64,000 bases of DNA from Vulcanimicrobiota bacterium (GCA_017307785.1 JAFKGI010000032.1:1-64000), one strand, 5' to 3'. Shown: positions 18,120 to 27,075, counted from the stretch's first letter. A program made the numbers and translations. Notes: a model not told the origin generated them from the sequence alone.

Positions 18120-20180
18120 ATGTCAGAATCATGGGGAGAAGACCGGTCCTGGGCGGAAAAAGAAGTGCCCACCCACCTGCAGATCGCTTTGTGCACCTTC
18201 GGCATTTTAGGCCTGGAACTGGCCCTGATCCGCTGGCTGCCCAGTCAGGTGCGTATCTTCGCCTACTTCAACAACCTGACGCTGATCTGCGCCTTTCTAG
18301 GAATGGGACTGGGCGTCGCCCTGGGCAAACGCAGGCCCGGGTTAGTTCACGCGGTCCTTCCACTCCTGGCCATCTACTCTCTCATCCTGGGTAGCTCCAC
18401 CCAACTGGGGCTGGACATCCTGAGCTTCCCCGACCCCAGCGTCTATCTCTGGGGCACAACCGGAATGCGCGCGGGATTCAGCATTTTGGCATTCCTGAGC
18501 CTGCTGCTCGGCTGCATTGTCATCTTCGCCACAGCCGGGGCCCCGCTGGGCTACCTCTTCACAAAAGAAAAGACCCTGCGCGCCTATTCCTGGGACCTGG
18601 GCGGTTCGCTGGCAGGGGTTCTGTGCATGACCGCGTCGACCGCCCTGCACTCTCCTCCACCGGTCTGGCTGGCCCTCGGCGCGCTACCCTTTTTGATTCT
18701 CTCGCGGCGATTGCTGTCCGCCCTCAGCCTGGGCGTGATTATCCTGGCGGCCACCGTCTCGATTCAGGGAGCCCGTTACTCGGCTTACAATCGCATTGAA
18801 CTCACTTCCCACGGCGCCTCTCTGATGCTCTCCGTCAACTGCGACTTCCACCAGTTCATTCATGATCTGTCCGACTCCAGCGTCTCCCAACCCAATGATC
18901 TGGGCAGGCAGTTGGCGCTGTGCCGGCGGGCCTACGACATCCCGTTCGTGATCGGCAAGTCCAACAAGAATTGCCTGGTGGTGGGAGCTGGCACGGGGAA
19001 CGACGTACAGGCCGCTCTTCGCAACGGTTGCGGACACGTGACCTCGGTGGATATTGACGGTGTCATCCTGGAGATCGGCAAAAAAGTCCACCCCGAACAC
19101 CCCTACTCCGACCCTCGAGCTCAGCCGGTGGAGAATGACGCCCGCGCCTTTCTCAGCCAATACCGAGGCGAACCTTTTGATGTGATCTGCTACGGTCTGC
19201 TCGACAGTCACGCAATGTTTGCGGCTATGTCGAGTCTCCGACTCGACAACTATGTCTACACTCGGGAAGCCTTTCAGCGGTCCTGGCAAAACCTCGGTCC
19301 GGACGGCGTCATGTGCGTCAGCTTCAGCATTTTCGGCGGAGAGTGGCTCTCCGACCGACTCTTTTGGACCCTGAAGGAGGCGACCGGGGTGACCCCCGTC
19401 ATCGTCAACCACAATATGCAACTCGGACGCACTTACGTGGTGGCGCGTCATCCGGAGAATCTAAAGCTGGAAAAAACGGGATTTCCCATTCTCCGAGAGC
19501 CCGACCAACCTCGAGAAAAGGTACGGATCACCACCGACGATTGGCCTTTCCTTTACATCCGGCCCGGCGTATTTCCCTGGGGCTACCTCTTTGTTCTGAC
19601 CGGCCTGGTCAGCTTTGCCGCTGTAGCCACACCGCTGGCCTACGGGCGCAGAACTCTGGGGGCCGACTTCGATGCACCGCTCTTTCTCATGGGCGCGGCC
19701 TTCTTGCTGCTGGAAACAAGAGGCATCACCAGTCTGGCCCTGCTCTGCGGTTCCACCTGGATCGTCAACTCCGCGATCTTCGCTTCGGTCCTGCTACTGG
19801 TCTGGATTGCCAATCTGGCGGTCATGAAACTGGAGTTGCGCAACCCCAAACCCTGGCTGTTGCCCTTGCTGGCCAGCGTGATTCTGGTCTGGCTCTTCGA
19901 ACCCAATAGCCTGGTGGCTTTCAGCCTGCCGGTGCGAGCGATGCTGGGCGGACTGGTGCTGGCGCTGCCCATCGGAATTGCCGGCGTCATCGTTTCTTGC
20001 TTGCTGAACCGCTCGGCCAAGCCCTCGGCTTCCCTGGGCAGCAACTTGCTGGGCTCCGTGCTGGGCGGCTGCCTCGAGTACAGCTCCATGATCTTCGGCT
20101 TGAAGTGGTTGGCCTTGCTGGCCCTGGCCCTTTACCTGGCCGCCGCCGCCCTGATCGCCCGCAAGAACTTCGAATCCTGA
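18120..20180 (+). CDS. Polytopic membrane protein with spermidine synthase-like domain
   Basis: A 686-residue protein: about seven N-terminal membrane helices (residues 20-225), a soluble spermidine-synthase-type SAM domain (residues 240-460), then six or so further helices. The SAM fold is seen in NCLVVGAGTGNDVQAAL, the acidic SVDIDGVILEIGKK and the ENDARAFL block; the aminopropyl-acceptor aspartate region reads FDVICYGLLDSHAM. This fused architecture is found in many bacterial putative spermidine synthases, whose substrate is unproven. It could act on polyamines or lipids at the membrane. Confidence 0.8.
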   Translation: MSESWGEDRSWAEKEVPTHLQIALCTFGILGLELALIRWLPSQVRIFAYFNNLTLICAFLGMGLGVALGKRRPGLVHAVLPLLAIYSLILGSSTQLGLDILSFPDPSVYLWGTTGMRAGFSILAFLSLLLGCIVIFATAGAPLGYLFTKEKTLRAYSWDLGGSLAGVLCMTASTALHSPPPVWLALGALPFLILSRRLLSALSLGVIILAATVSIQGARYSAYNRIELTSHGASLMLSVNCDFHQFIHDLSDSSVSQPNDLGRQLALCRRAYDIPFVIGKSNKNCLVVGAGTGNDVQAALRNGCGHVTSVDIDGVILEIGKKVHPEHPYSDPRAQPVENDARAFLSQYRGEPFDVICYGLLDSHAMFAAMSSLRLDNYVYTREAFQRSWQNLGPDGVMCVSFSIFGGEWLSDRLFWTLKEATGVTPVIVNHNMQLGRTYVVARHPENLKLEKTGFPILREPDQPREKVRITTDDWPFLYIRPGVFPWGYLFVLTGLVSFAAVATPLAYGRRTLGADFDAPLFLMGAAFLLLETRGITSLALLCGSTWIVNSAIFASVLLLVWIANLAVMKLELRNPKPWLLPLLASVILVWLFEPNSLVAFSLPVRAMLGGLVLALPIGIAGVIVSCLLNRSAKPSASLGSNLLGSVLGGCLEYSSMIFGLKWLALLALALYLAAAALIARKNFES

Positions 20181-20210
20181 AACCACACCGCCGGACTGTC
20201 TCTGTTTCTT

Positions 20211-20228
20211 GAGATCTTTGCAGATCTC
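20211..20228. repeat. GAGATC inverted repeat after the spermidine-synthase-like gene
   Basis: GAGATCT and AGATCTC flank a TTGC loop, a perfect 7-bp stem 31 bp after the stop at 20180. There is no T-tract, so it is not a standard terminator. It may be an mRNA 3'-end stabiliser or a protein-binding site. Confidence 0.4.
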
Positions 20229-20268
20229 CACTATCTAGGGGGCCCGTCCCCCCCTCGAGTCCTCGAGT

Positions 20269-20357
20269 TCGAAGACCTAGGAGATTGTTACCAAAATTTT
20301 GCTTTACAGGGGGGTCTTCGAGTGATAATTTGTTACAACCCTATCGAAGGACCCCCT
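20269..20357 (+). promoter_or_regulatory. Leader with mutually exclusive stems upstream of RNB gene
   Basis: Three segments compete. TCGAAGACC (20269-20277) pairs perfectly with GGTCTTCGA (20313-20321). The same central segment, extended to 20308-20321, pairs with TCGAAGGACCCCCT (20344-20357) through about 13 pairs and one bulged G. The two stems cannot form together. The leader (20181-20481, 301 bp, no gene) also has GGGGG/CCCCC and CAAAATTTTG inverted repeats. This layout is typical of riboswitches, attenuators or autoregulated ribonuclease leaders; I do not recognise a known riboswitch class. Confidence 0.45.
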
Positions 20358-20481
20358 CCGAACTGGAAAGCGGACGGGATCCGGGGTGGGCACAGAGGGT
20401 TGGTCCAAATCGGCGCATGTCACCCCCGCGCGAGGCGGACCCCTCTTGTTGCTACTCTTGGAAACCTTGAGGAATTGGCGC

Positions 20482-22302
20482 ATGAAAGTAAACGGCCAAC
20501 CGTCCGTTCAGTCTTTCAATCCGACCGGCGGAGCGAAGAAAGCTCCCAAGCAGCAGTCGGAAGACATTGCAGATCGCGTGGATGTGGGCGGAGCTCGCCC
20601 CACCAACTACACCAAGGGTGTACGCGGTAACGACAAGCCACGCGGCAATCAGGAGCTGAACCGCAAGCACTGGAAAGAACACAGCCAGAACGGCAGCATC
20701 AATGCCGCCGGCCAGGCCGGTCTTCCGGGCGCCATCGCCGCCGCCAATCTGCACTATCCGGACGGACGTTGGGATCTAAAGGCGCTGGCCGACAAGGCCA
20801 TGGTCGAAGGCAAGTTGGCCATCGATTATCCCGCTGCCGTCAAATCTCAGGTTGCCGACATCATGAAGCAGGTTCGTCCTTCCGAGGGCGTCTACAACCT
20901 GCCCGAAGCCGCCAAGGCCCCGTGGGTGCGCGACCTGCGCAGCGAGCACTTCATCTCGATCGACAACGGCACGTTGTGGACCAAGATGGATCCCGCCGAG
21001 CTGGCCAAGGACCCGGAAGCCAACATGACTTCCAAGGACCTCGACCAGATTCAGGGCATGCCCGTGAAGCACCCCAACGGCGACATCACCATGAAGATCG
21101 CCGTCAGCGACGTCGACGCTTTCGTTCCCAAGGGTTCGCCCCTGGACAAGTTCATGGACGTCAACGGCTCCTCGGTCTACACCCCCGACAAGATCTACAA
21201 CCTGATTCCCAAGGAGCTGGCCGAAGACGTCATCTCCCTGAACCCGCGTGAAGATCGCTTCGCCACCATCATCGAGTTCACCGTGACTCCCGATGGCAAG
21301 GTGAAGGACGAGGACGTCTACCAGGCCATCGTCAACAGCAAAGCCAAGCTGGACTACTCCAGCGTGGGCGCCTGGATCGACGGCAAAGCCGAGCCCTCGC
21401 CGGCCATGAAGCAAGACGACAAAATCCTGGAGAGCATCAAGCTTCAGGACGAAGCCTCGCAGCGCCTCAAGGCCGCCCGCAAGGAGCGCGGCGCTCTCGA
21501 CTTCGAAAGCACCGAAGTCAAGATCAACGTCAAGGACGGCAACGCCACCGGCTTTGAAATCAGCGAAAAGAATCGCGCCACCGAGCTGGTGGAAAACTGC
21601 ATGGTCACCTCCAACGAAGTGATCTCGCGCTTCCTCCACTCCAAGGGTATGCCCACCCTGGAGCGCGTGGTCGTTCCGCCCGAGAAATGGGATCAGATTC
21701 AGCAGCTGGCCGCCGACCACGGCGCCAAACTGCCGGCCGAACCCAACGGCAAAGCCCTGGCCGACTTCCTGGACGCCCAGAAGGCCAAAGACCCGGAAGG
21801 TTTCAAAGACCTTTCCTTCTCGTGCATCAAGCTGATCGGTCGCGGTGAATACACGGCTGTGGGTCCGAACGACCCGCTGCCCGGTCACTTTGGCCTCGGC
21901 TCCAAGAACTACTCGCAGTGCACCGCCAGCATTCGCCGCGGCGGCGACCGCATCGCCGGTCGCATGCTCAAGGCCGCGCTGGAAGGCAAAGCCAGTCCCT
22001 ACTCCCCGGGCGAGTTGAACTCGTTCGCCGAGAACGTGACGATGAAAGAGCAGACCACCAAGAAGGTGGAGCGCCAGATCGAGAAATCGGTCATGGCCAC
22101 GATGCTCGAGAAGCGCATTGGCGAGCAATTCGACGCAGTCGTCTCCGGCGTCAAAGGCGAGAAGATCTGGATCAAGCTCAACGATCCGCCCATCGAGGGC
22201 AGTCTCCAGGGTGGCGGCAAAGCCAAGGTGGGCCAGAAGGTCCACGTCGAGCTCAAGTCCGTCAACGTGGAAAAGGGCTTCATCGACTTCGTTCGCGCCT
22301 AA
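20482..22302 (+). CDS. Divergent RNB-family (RNase II/R-like) exoribonuclease
   Basis: 606 residues from ATG 20482 (GAGGA 8 nt upstream). The first 50 residues are polar and disordered, and the usual cold-shock RNA-binding domains are not seen. The RNB domain is unmistakable: TMKIAVSDVDAFVPKGS, LIPKELAEDVISLNP, VNSKAKLDYSSVG and HFGLGSKNYSQCTASIRRGGD, with the RNase II Arg500 equivalent at R485. A C-terminal S1-like domain ends in VNVEKGFIDFVRA. The catalytic loop differs: the DD pair of RNase II is D188-Q189, and the spacing from SID161 to KD186 is 25 instead of 6. Activity is therefore uncertain; it could be an altered nuclease or an RNA-binding protein. Confidence 0.8.
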   Translation: MKVNGQPSVQSFNPTGGAKKAPKQQSEDIADRVDVGGARPTNYTKGVRGNDKPRGNQELNRKHWKEHSQNGSINAAGQAGLPGAIAAANLHYPDGRWDLKALADKAMVEGKLAIDYPAAVKSQVADIMKQVRPSEGVYNLPEAAKAPWVRDLRSEHFISIDNGTLWTKMDPAELAKDPEANMTSKDLDQIQGMPVKHPNGDITMKIAVSDVDAFVPKGSPLDKFMDVNGSSVYTPDKIYNLIPKELAEDVISLNPREDRFATIIEFTVTPDGKVKDEDVYQAIVNSKAKLDYSSVGAWIDGKAEPSPAMKQDDKILESIKLQDEASQRLKAARKERGALDFESTEVKINVKDGNATGFEISEKNRATELVENCMVTSNEVISRFLHSKGMPTLERVVVPPEKWDQIQQLAADHGAKLPAEPNGKALADFLDAQKAKDPEGFKDLSFSCIKLIGRGEYTAVGPNDPLPGHFGLGSKNYSQCTASIRRGGDRIAGRMLKAALEGKASPYSPGELNSFAENVTMKEQTTKKVERQIEKSVMATMLEKRIGEQFDAVVSGVKGEKIWIKLNDPPIEGSLQGGGKAKVGQKVHVELKSVNVEKGFIDFVRA

Positions 22303-22317
22303 AATCGCAGCAGACAA

Positions 22318-22360
22318 CGCAAAGAGACCCGAGGCAACAGCCTTCGGGTCTCTTTTTGCG
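22318..22360 (+). terminator. Intrinsic terminator after RNB gene
   Basis: AGAGACCCGAGG and CCTTCGGGTCTCT form a long stem around CAACAG, followed by TTTTTGCG. It lies 15 bp after the stop codon at 22302. Confidence 0.9.
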
Positions 22361-22401
22361 TTTCAGGAAGAATTGGACTCAGGCGAAGAGAACGCGAAAC
22401 G

Positions 22402-23805
22402 GTGAAAAAGACGCTGCTTTCCCTACTTCTCACCTCTGCGGCCTGGGCTGAGCCCAGCTGGACCGTAGTCTCCCCTGCTTTCCCCGTCGACGCGCCCGAG
22501 GGCCAGTGGATCGAACTGGAAGTAAAGGGTCCAGCCGGCCGCACTCCCAACCTCCAGACCTCCCGCGCCACCCTGCCCGTGGTCGAAGCCCGGCCGGGAG
22601 TCTATCGGGCCCGCTTCCAGCCCGCCAATGGCGACGTGACCCTGGACGGCCAGAACCTGGGAAGCTGTCGCAGCCACAGCGGTCTGCTGGGAGTCTTCGA
22701 GGTGAGCAAAGACAAGGCCGTGTTGCGCACCGGCCCTACCAGCGATTACGACCGGCTCACGCCGGTGAGCCGTGGCGTGCGTCTGGAAGCGGTCGAGCGC
22801 CAGGGCGACTACCTAAGGCTACAAAATCCCTCCGGCTGGCTGCGTCTTAGCGAAGGCACTTTGCTGGGACCCGAAGCCAGCCTGGGCAACGGGCTGCTCA
22901 CCCTGATTCGAGTCAGCGAACCGGACAATAGAATCCGCCTGACCTTAGGCTCGCCCTGCGCCTGGCAGGTCCGACAGGATGTCGAAAATCGCAAGATCTG
23001 GCTGGACCTGCCCGGGGTAGCCTCAGCCACTTTCCATACGGCCTACGCCCAGAACGCCAAAACCATCCCGGATATCCGTCTCCACCCGCTGGGCGAGAAG
23101 GGCACCAGCGTGGAAATCCCGCTGCGCCAGAGGCTGTGGGGCTATCACCTGAACTGGGCGGGAGACACGCTGGAATTCACTCCCAGTCCGGCTCCGAAAA
23201 TCGACCCCAAGCACCCCTTGCGCGGCCTGCGCGTCACCGTTGACGCCGGCCACGGCGGCTCGGACAGTGGCACCGTGGGCCTCGACCTACACGTGAAAGA
23301 GAGCGCTCTCAACCTGGAGGTGGCCCGAGCTCTGCGCGGCGAGTTGCAAAAAGCGGGGGCGGTCGTGACTATGACCCGCGACGGCGACCACCAGTTGACC
23401 CCAGACACGGCGCCCGCCGAAGCCGAACTGGGAGCTCGCGCCGAAGTCGGCGTGCGCAGCCACGCTCAGCTGTTCATCAGCGTGCATCACAATGCGCGCC
23501 CGGAGGTCAAAGACGGCCGGGTCGCCCACGGCACCCATATCTATTATTACCAGCCGGCTTCCCGCGGTCTGGCCCAGGCCATCGCCGCTCCCCTGGCCCG
23601 AGCCATCGGTGAGCCGAGCTATCAGCACTTCTGGCGCTCTTTCGGGGTCATCCGCCAACCGGAAATGCCGGCCGTGCTGGTCGAGTGCAATTTCCTCTCC
23701 AACCCCAGGCTGGAGAAAGGCATGCTCCATGACCCGGCCTATCCCCGCAAAGCCGCCCGGGGCATCCTGGAGGGCATCCAGCGCTTCCTTGTCCGTGACA
23801 TGTGA
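22402..23805 (+). CDS. N-acetylmuramoyl-L-alanine amidase (Amidase_3) with SH3-like and AMIN-like regions
   Basis: A secreted, zinc-dependent peptidoglycan amidase of 467 residues that cuts the MurNAc-L-Ala bond. Signal peptide at 1-16. The AVLRTGPTSDYDRLTPV segment near 110 is an SH3-type repeat, and a beta-rich AMIN-like region follows at 170-265. The catalytic domain from about 275 has the zinc ligands in VDAGHGG (His), KESALNLEVA (Glu) and SVHHNA (His) and the catalytic Glu in VLVECNFLSN. It starts with GTG 22402. It is likely involved in cell separation or wall turnover. Confidence 0.9.
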   Translation: MKKTLLSLLLTSAAWAEPSWTVVSPAFPVDAPEGQWIELEVKGPAGRTPNLQTSRATLPVVEARPGVYRARFQPANGDVTLDGQNLGSCRSHSGLLGVFEVSKDKAVLRTGPTSDYDRLTPVSRGVRLEAVERQGDYLRLQNPSGWLRLSEGTLLGPEASLGNGLLTLIRVSEPDNRIRLTLGSPCAWQVRQDVENRKIWLDLPGVASATFHTAYAQNAKTIPDIRLHPLGEKGTSVEIPLRQRLWGYHLNWAGDTLEFTPSPAPKIDPKHPLRGLRVTVDAGHGGSDSGTVGLDLHVKESALNLEVARALRGELQKAGAVVTMTRDGDHQLTPDTAPAEAELGARAEVGVRSHAQLFISVHHNARPEVKDGRVAHGTHIYYYQPASRGLAQAIAAPLARAIGEPSYQHFWRSFGVIRQPEMPAVLVECNFLSNPRLEKGMLHDPAYPRKAARGILEGIQRFLVRDM

Positions 23806-23895
23806 TCCACTTCACAGACCAAATGGTACGAATGGGCTAATCTAGGGGAGTAACGAGCCCCACCGCGGGGCTCAGCGCATCATCGCCACTCCCTA

Positions 23896-23935
23896 GAAAA
23901 AACCGGCAGGCTAACCCCTGGCGGTTTCTTTTTTT
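23896..23935 (+). terminator. Intrinsic terminator after amidase gene
   Basis: AAACCGGCAGG and CCTGGCGGTTT form a stem around CTAACC, followed by C and a run of T. A second hairpin (GAGCCCC/GGGGCTC, 23855-23873) lies 22 bp before it. The stretch 23806-24154 contains no gene. Confidence 0.8.
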
Positions 23936-23940
23936 GGCTT

Positions 23941-24097
23941 GGAGAGAGGGGGAGTTTGGGGGGAGGGGGAGAGAGTCAGGGTTCTGGCGTGAGACGCGCA
24001 GACTGGGACACAAGGCGAAACCACTGGCCGTCTCCATCACAACAGCCACCTCCCAGCCCTCTCCCTCTCCCCGACGCCTTCCCCTCTCCCCTCAGCC
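23941..24097. repeat. G-rich tract and complementary C-rich tract
   Basis: 23941-23976 is nearly pure purine with three runs of five or six G. 24053-24097 is pyrimidine-rich (CCCTCTCC repeated), so the two can pair imperfectly over tens of bases, and the G-tract could also form a quadruplex. It fills most of the gap before the permease start (24155). Confidence 0.5.
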
Positions 24098-24154
24098 AAG
24101 GGGATCTGGCTTGCAGGTCGCCGAACGGGCTGGCAGCATCATCGAGGAGGCACC

Positions 24155-25792
24155 GTGAGCGAAGACATAGGCCCGGCAGACAATTCGGGGAGCGGTCCTA
24201 TTCGTTGGATCACAACCGGCGACATCAACGGCTTCTTTGGCCTGATGGTCGACAATCTCACGGTGATGGCCTTGATGGCCGGATTCCTGATCAACATTTT
24301 CAAGTTCCCGGCCGAGATCATCTACACCAAGATGCTGCCCGGCACCGCCTTCGGGGTGCTCTTCGGCGACCTGGTCTACACCTATATGGCCTGGCGAATG
24401 GCCAAGAAGACCGGCAACAGCAACATCACCGCCATGCCGCTGGGCCTGGACACGCCTTCCAGTCTGGGCATCGTCTTCACGGTGCTGGGCCCGGCCTTCC
24501 TGGCCTACAAAGCGGCCGGCATGGACGAAATGGCGGCCGCCAACATGACCTGGTATCTGGGCATGGCCACCATGGTCAACATCGGCATCATCAAGCTGGT
24601 CTTCAGCTTCTTCGGCAAGTGGCTGCAGCGCGTCGTGCCCCAGGCCGGCCTCCTGGGCAGCCTGAGCGGTATCGGCCTGGCCCTGATCGGCCTGCTGCCG
24701 ATGCTGGAAATCTTCAAGCTGCCCATCATCGGCCTGCTCTCGCTGGGCCTCATCTTCTACACCCTGGTGGCCGGCATTCGCCTTCCTAAGGGGCTGCCCG
24801 GCGTGGCCGTGGCGGTGGTGGTCGGCACCGTCCTCCACTACCTGCTCCCCCCCAGCCTGCTGGGCGGCAATATCCACGAGCTCAAAGTCAGCTTTCAGGG
24901 CGGCCTGCCCATCCCGCGGCTCGACTTCTTGAAGGCCTACAGCGACTCGCTGGTCTATCTGCCCATCGCTTTTCCCTTCGCCATCCTGACCGTCATCGGC
25001 GGCGTCAACGTGACCGAGAGTGCCCGCGTCGGCGGCGACGAGTTCGACACTCGCCAGATTCTGCTCACCGAAGCCATCGCCACCCTGTTGGCCGGCATCT
25101 GCGGCGGCGTGGCCCAGTCCACGCCCTACATCGGCCAACCGGCCTACAAAGCCATGGGTGCCCGCCTCGGCTACACGGCCATGACCGGCCTCTTCGTCGG
25201 CCTGGGCGGCATCTTCGGCTACGTCAGCTTTTTCGTAAAGCTCATCCCGGCGGGCGTGCTCGCCCCCATCCTGGTCTTCGTAGCCCTGGACATCGTGGTG
25301 CAGGCCTTCCTGGCCACCAAGAAAGAGCACGCTCCCGCCGTGGCCCTGGCCCACGTGCCCACCCTGGCCCGCCTGCTGGCCATCAAATACCAGGGCTTCA
25401 TCTTCGGCCCCGACGCCTGGAAGCAGCAGTTGAAGCCCACCGCGGAAGGTCTCTCGGAAACCCAGGTGATCGTGGCCCTGGGCAACGGCTTCATCCTCAC
25501 CGGTATGCTCTGGGGCGCCTTCCTGGCCGAACTCATCGACCGTCGCCTGCTGCGTTCGGCCGGCTATCTAATGGTGCTGGCCGCGCTCACCATTCCCGGC
25601 ATCATTCACTCGGCCTCACCCGAGGGCAGCATGTACAACCCCATGAACCTGGACGCCGACGCGGTCTTGGTGCCCAAACTCTTCGCCCTCGGCTACTTCG
25701 CCCTGGCCGGACTTTTCATCGCCCTCTCCTTCACCCCGGAGAGCAAGGAAGCACCAGACCCCAACGCGGGTCACGGAGGACACTTTGGCTGA
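24155..25792 (+). CDS. NCS2-like (xanthine/uracil permease-type) membrane transporter
   Basis: A 545-residue integral membrane protein with about 12-14 helices. The N-terminal TTGDINGFFGLMVDNLTVM and the AMPLGLDTPSS segment, and later GGVNVTESARVGGDEFDTRQILLTEA and the GVAQSTPYIGQPAYKAMGAR half-helix region, resemble the nucleobase/ascorbate (NCS2) and SulP fold transporters. The substrate is not known. GTG 24155 follows GAGGAGG. It overlaps the next gene by 8 bp and probably forms an operon with it. Confidence 0.75.
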   Translation: MSEDIGPADNSGSGPIRWITTGDINGFFGLMVDNLTVMALMAGFLINIFKFPAEIIYTKMLPGTAFGVLFGDLVYTYMAWRMAKKTGNSNITAMPLGLDTPSSLGIVFTVLGPAFLAYKAAGMDEMAAANMTWYLGMATMVNIGIIKLVFSFFGKWLQRVVPQAGLLGSLSGIGLALIGLLPMLEIFKLPIIGLLSLGLIFYTLVAGIRLPKGLPGVAVAVVVGTVLHYLLPPSLLGGNIHELKVSFQGGLPIPRLDFLKAYSDSLVYLPIAFPFAILTVIGGVNVTESARVGGDEFDTRQILLTEAIATLLAGICGGVAQSTPYIGQPAYKAMGARLGYTAMTGLFVGLGGIFGYVSFFVKLIPAGVLAPILVFVALDIVVQAFLATKKEHAPAVALAHVPTLARLLAIKYQGFIFGPDAWKQQLKPTAEGLSETQVIVALGNGFILTGMLWGAFLAELIDRRLLRSAGYLMVLAALTIPGIIHSASPEGSMYNPMNLDADAVLVPKLFALGYFALAGLFIALSFTPESKEAPDPNAGHGGHFG

Positions 25793-26390
25793 TCGACGCC
25801 CCATCAAAGAACGCGGCACCTTCTGGGCCCGCGCCCTGGCCAAGCTGGTGGCCAAACTGGGCTTCACCCCCAACCAAATCTCGGTCCTCAGCGTGGTTTT
25901 CAGCCTGGTCGGCACCGGTTGCTTCGTGCAGGGTCGCTACCTGGCCGCCGCGCTCTGCATCGTCTCGCGCCTGATCTGCAACATGATCGACGGAATGGTG
26001 GCGGTCGAACACAACCAGAAATCCCCCAGCGGCGAGATTTTCAACGAACTGCCCGACCGGCTCTCCGACACCTTTTCCCTGATGGGGGCGGGCTACGCCG
26101 CCCATCTCCCCCAGTTGGGTCTGTGGGCCAGTTTGCTGGCACTGTTGACCGCCTACATTCGCACCCTTTGCCACGGCGCCGGCGCCCCCGCTGACTTCAG
26201 CGGCCCTATGGCCAAACAGCAGCGCATGAAGCTGCTGATCGGCGCCTGCCTGGGCTGCGCCATCTGGTCCAAGCTAAGCGTGCACATCCTGGGAACGGTT
26301 CTGGTGCTGATTACGGTTGGCTGTCTTATCACTTCCTGGCGTCGCGCCAGCAACGCCATTCGCTTCCTGGAGAGTCAGAAACATGATTAG
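25785..26390 (+). CDS. CDP-alcohol phosphatidyltransferase family protein, variant active site
   Basis: A 201-residue membrane enzyme of the CDP-OH-P family, which moves a phosphatidyl or similar group from a CDP-alcohol to an acceptor. The canonical DxxDGxxAR-G-xxxDxxxD motif reads NMIDGMVAV then GEIFNELPDRLSD: the first and third Asp are Asn and the Arg is Val, with an extra Asp four residues later. I recall a bacterial subfamily with a similar pattern, so this may be a different substrate class, not a dead enzyme. TTG 25785 behind GGAGGA overlaps the permease stop. Confidence 0.75.
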   Translation: MADRRPIKERGTFWARALAKLVAKLGFTPNQISVLSVVFSLVGTGCFVQGRYLAAALCIVSRLICNMIDGMVAVEHNQKSPSGEIFNELPDRLSDTFSLMGAGYAAHLPQLGLWASLLALLTAYIRTLCHGAGAPADFSGPMAKQQRMKLLIGACLGCAIWSKLSVHILGTVLVLITVGCLITSWRRASNAIRFLESQKHD

Positions 26391-27075
26391 TCACGCAGAA
26401 TTCAGCCGCACCCTGGCGCGCGGGGGCGAGGGGGCGCTGTCCACCTTGACCGACGGTTTCCCTTACGGCTCCTTGATCCAATACGCCTGTGACGGCCAGG
26501 GGCAACCGCTGATGCTCATCAGCGATCTGGCCGAGCACACCCAGAACCTGCTGCTCGACCCGCGCGCCTCACTGCTGGCCTGGGAAGCCGCCGGCGAGCA
26601 GGACCCCCTGGCGGTCGGCCGTGTCACCCTGATCGGCCGGGCCGTCAAAAGCGAAGACGGCCTGGAAGACTACCTCAAAGTTCATCCCCAGGCGCGCGCC
26701 TACGCCTCCTTCAAAGACTTTCACCTGTGGCGACTGGAGGTGGAGCGGGTTCGCTACGTGGGCGGATTCGGCCACATGAGCTGGGTGTCCGTGGAAGACT
26801 ACAAGCAAGCAGAGCCCGACCCCGTGGCCGCGCTGGCCCAGGGCGTCATCTCCCATATGAACGAGGACCACGGCGACGCCCTGGTGCTGCTGGCCGGCCA
26901 GAAGCTGGGCAAGAACGTGGAAAACGTAAAAATGGTGGGTTGCGACGGCGCCGGCTACGTCATGATCGCCGACGGCAAAACCGTGCGGGTCGAATACGCC
27001 CAGCGCTGCCGCAGCAGCGACGAATTGCGCAAGGAATTCATCCGTCAGGTTCAGGCAGTACGCAATGCCAACTGA
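26383..27075 (+). CDS. PNPOx-like / HugZ-type FMN or heme-binding protein
   Basis: A 230-residue protein with an N-terminal split-barrel (ALSTLTDGFPYGSLIQYA, LMLISDLAEHTQNLLLDPRASLL, LIGRAV) and a C-terminal DUF2470-type helical domain (VISHMNEDHGDALVLL and VEYAQRCRSSDELRKEFI). The pair is typical of HugZ-like proteins, known to bind FMN or degrade heme. ATG 26383 with GGAGAG upstream is preferred to an earlier frame at 26317, which would lie in the preceding gene; it overlaps that gene's stop. Its own stop overlaps the ppc start. Confidence 0.82.
   Translation: MISHAEFSRTLARGGEGALSTLTDGFPYGSLIQYACDGQGQPLMLISDLAEHTQNLLLDPRASLLAWEAAGEQDPLAVGRVTLIGRAVKSEDGLEDYLKVHPQARAYASFKDFHLWRLEVERVRYVGGFGHMSWVSVEDYKQAEPDPVAALAQGVISHMNEDHGDALVLLAGQKLGKNVENVKMVGCDGAGYVMIADGKTVRVEYAQRCRSSDELRKEFIRQVQAVRNAN

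Noticed and set aside
20211..20228. GAGATC hairpin as a terminator
   Set aside because: No T-run follows the stem.
20776..22317. 513-codon open frame on the minus strand opposite the RNB gene
   Set aside because: It is a mirror of a GC-rich gene; the translation is rich in His/Val/Leu/Gly/Asp repeats typical of antisense frames, and the plus strand encodes a recognised family.
23941..24097. CRISPR-like repeats or an IS end in the G/C-rich gap
   Set aside because: The tracts are simple purine/pyrimidine runs, not spaced direct repeats, and no transposase or Cas gene is present.
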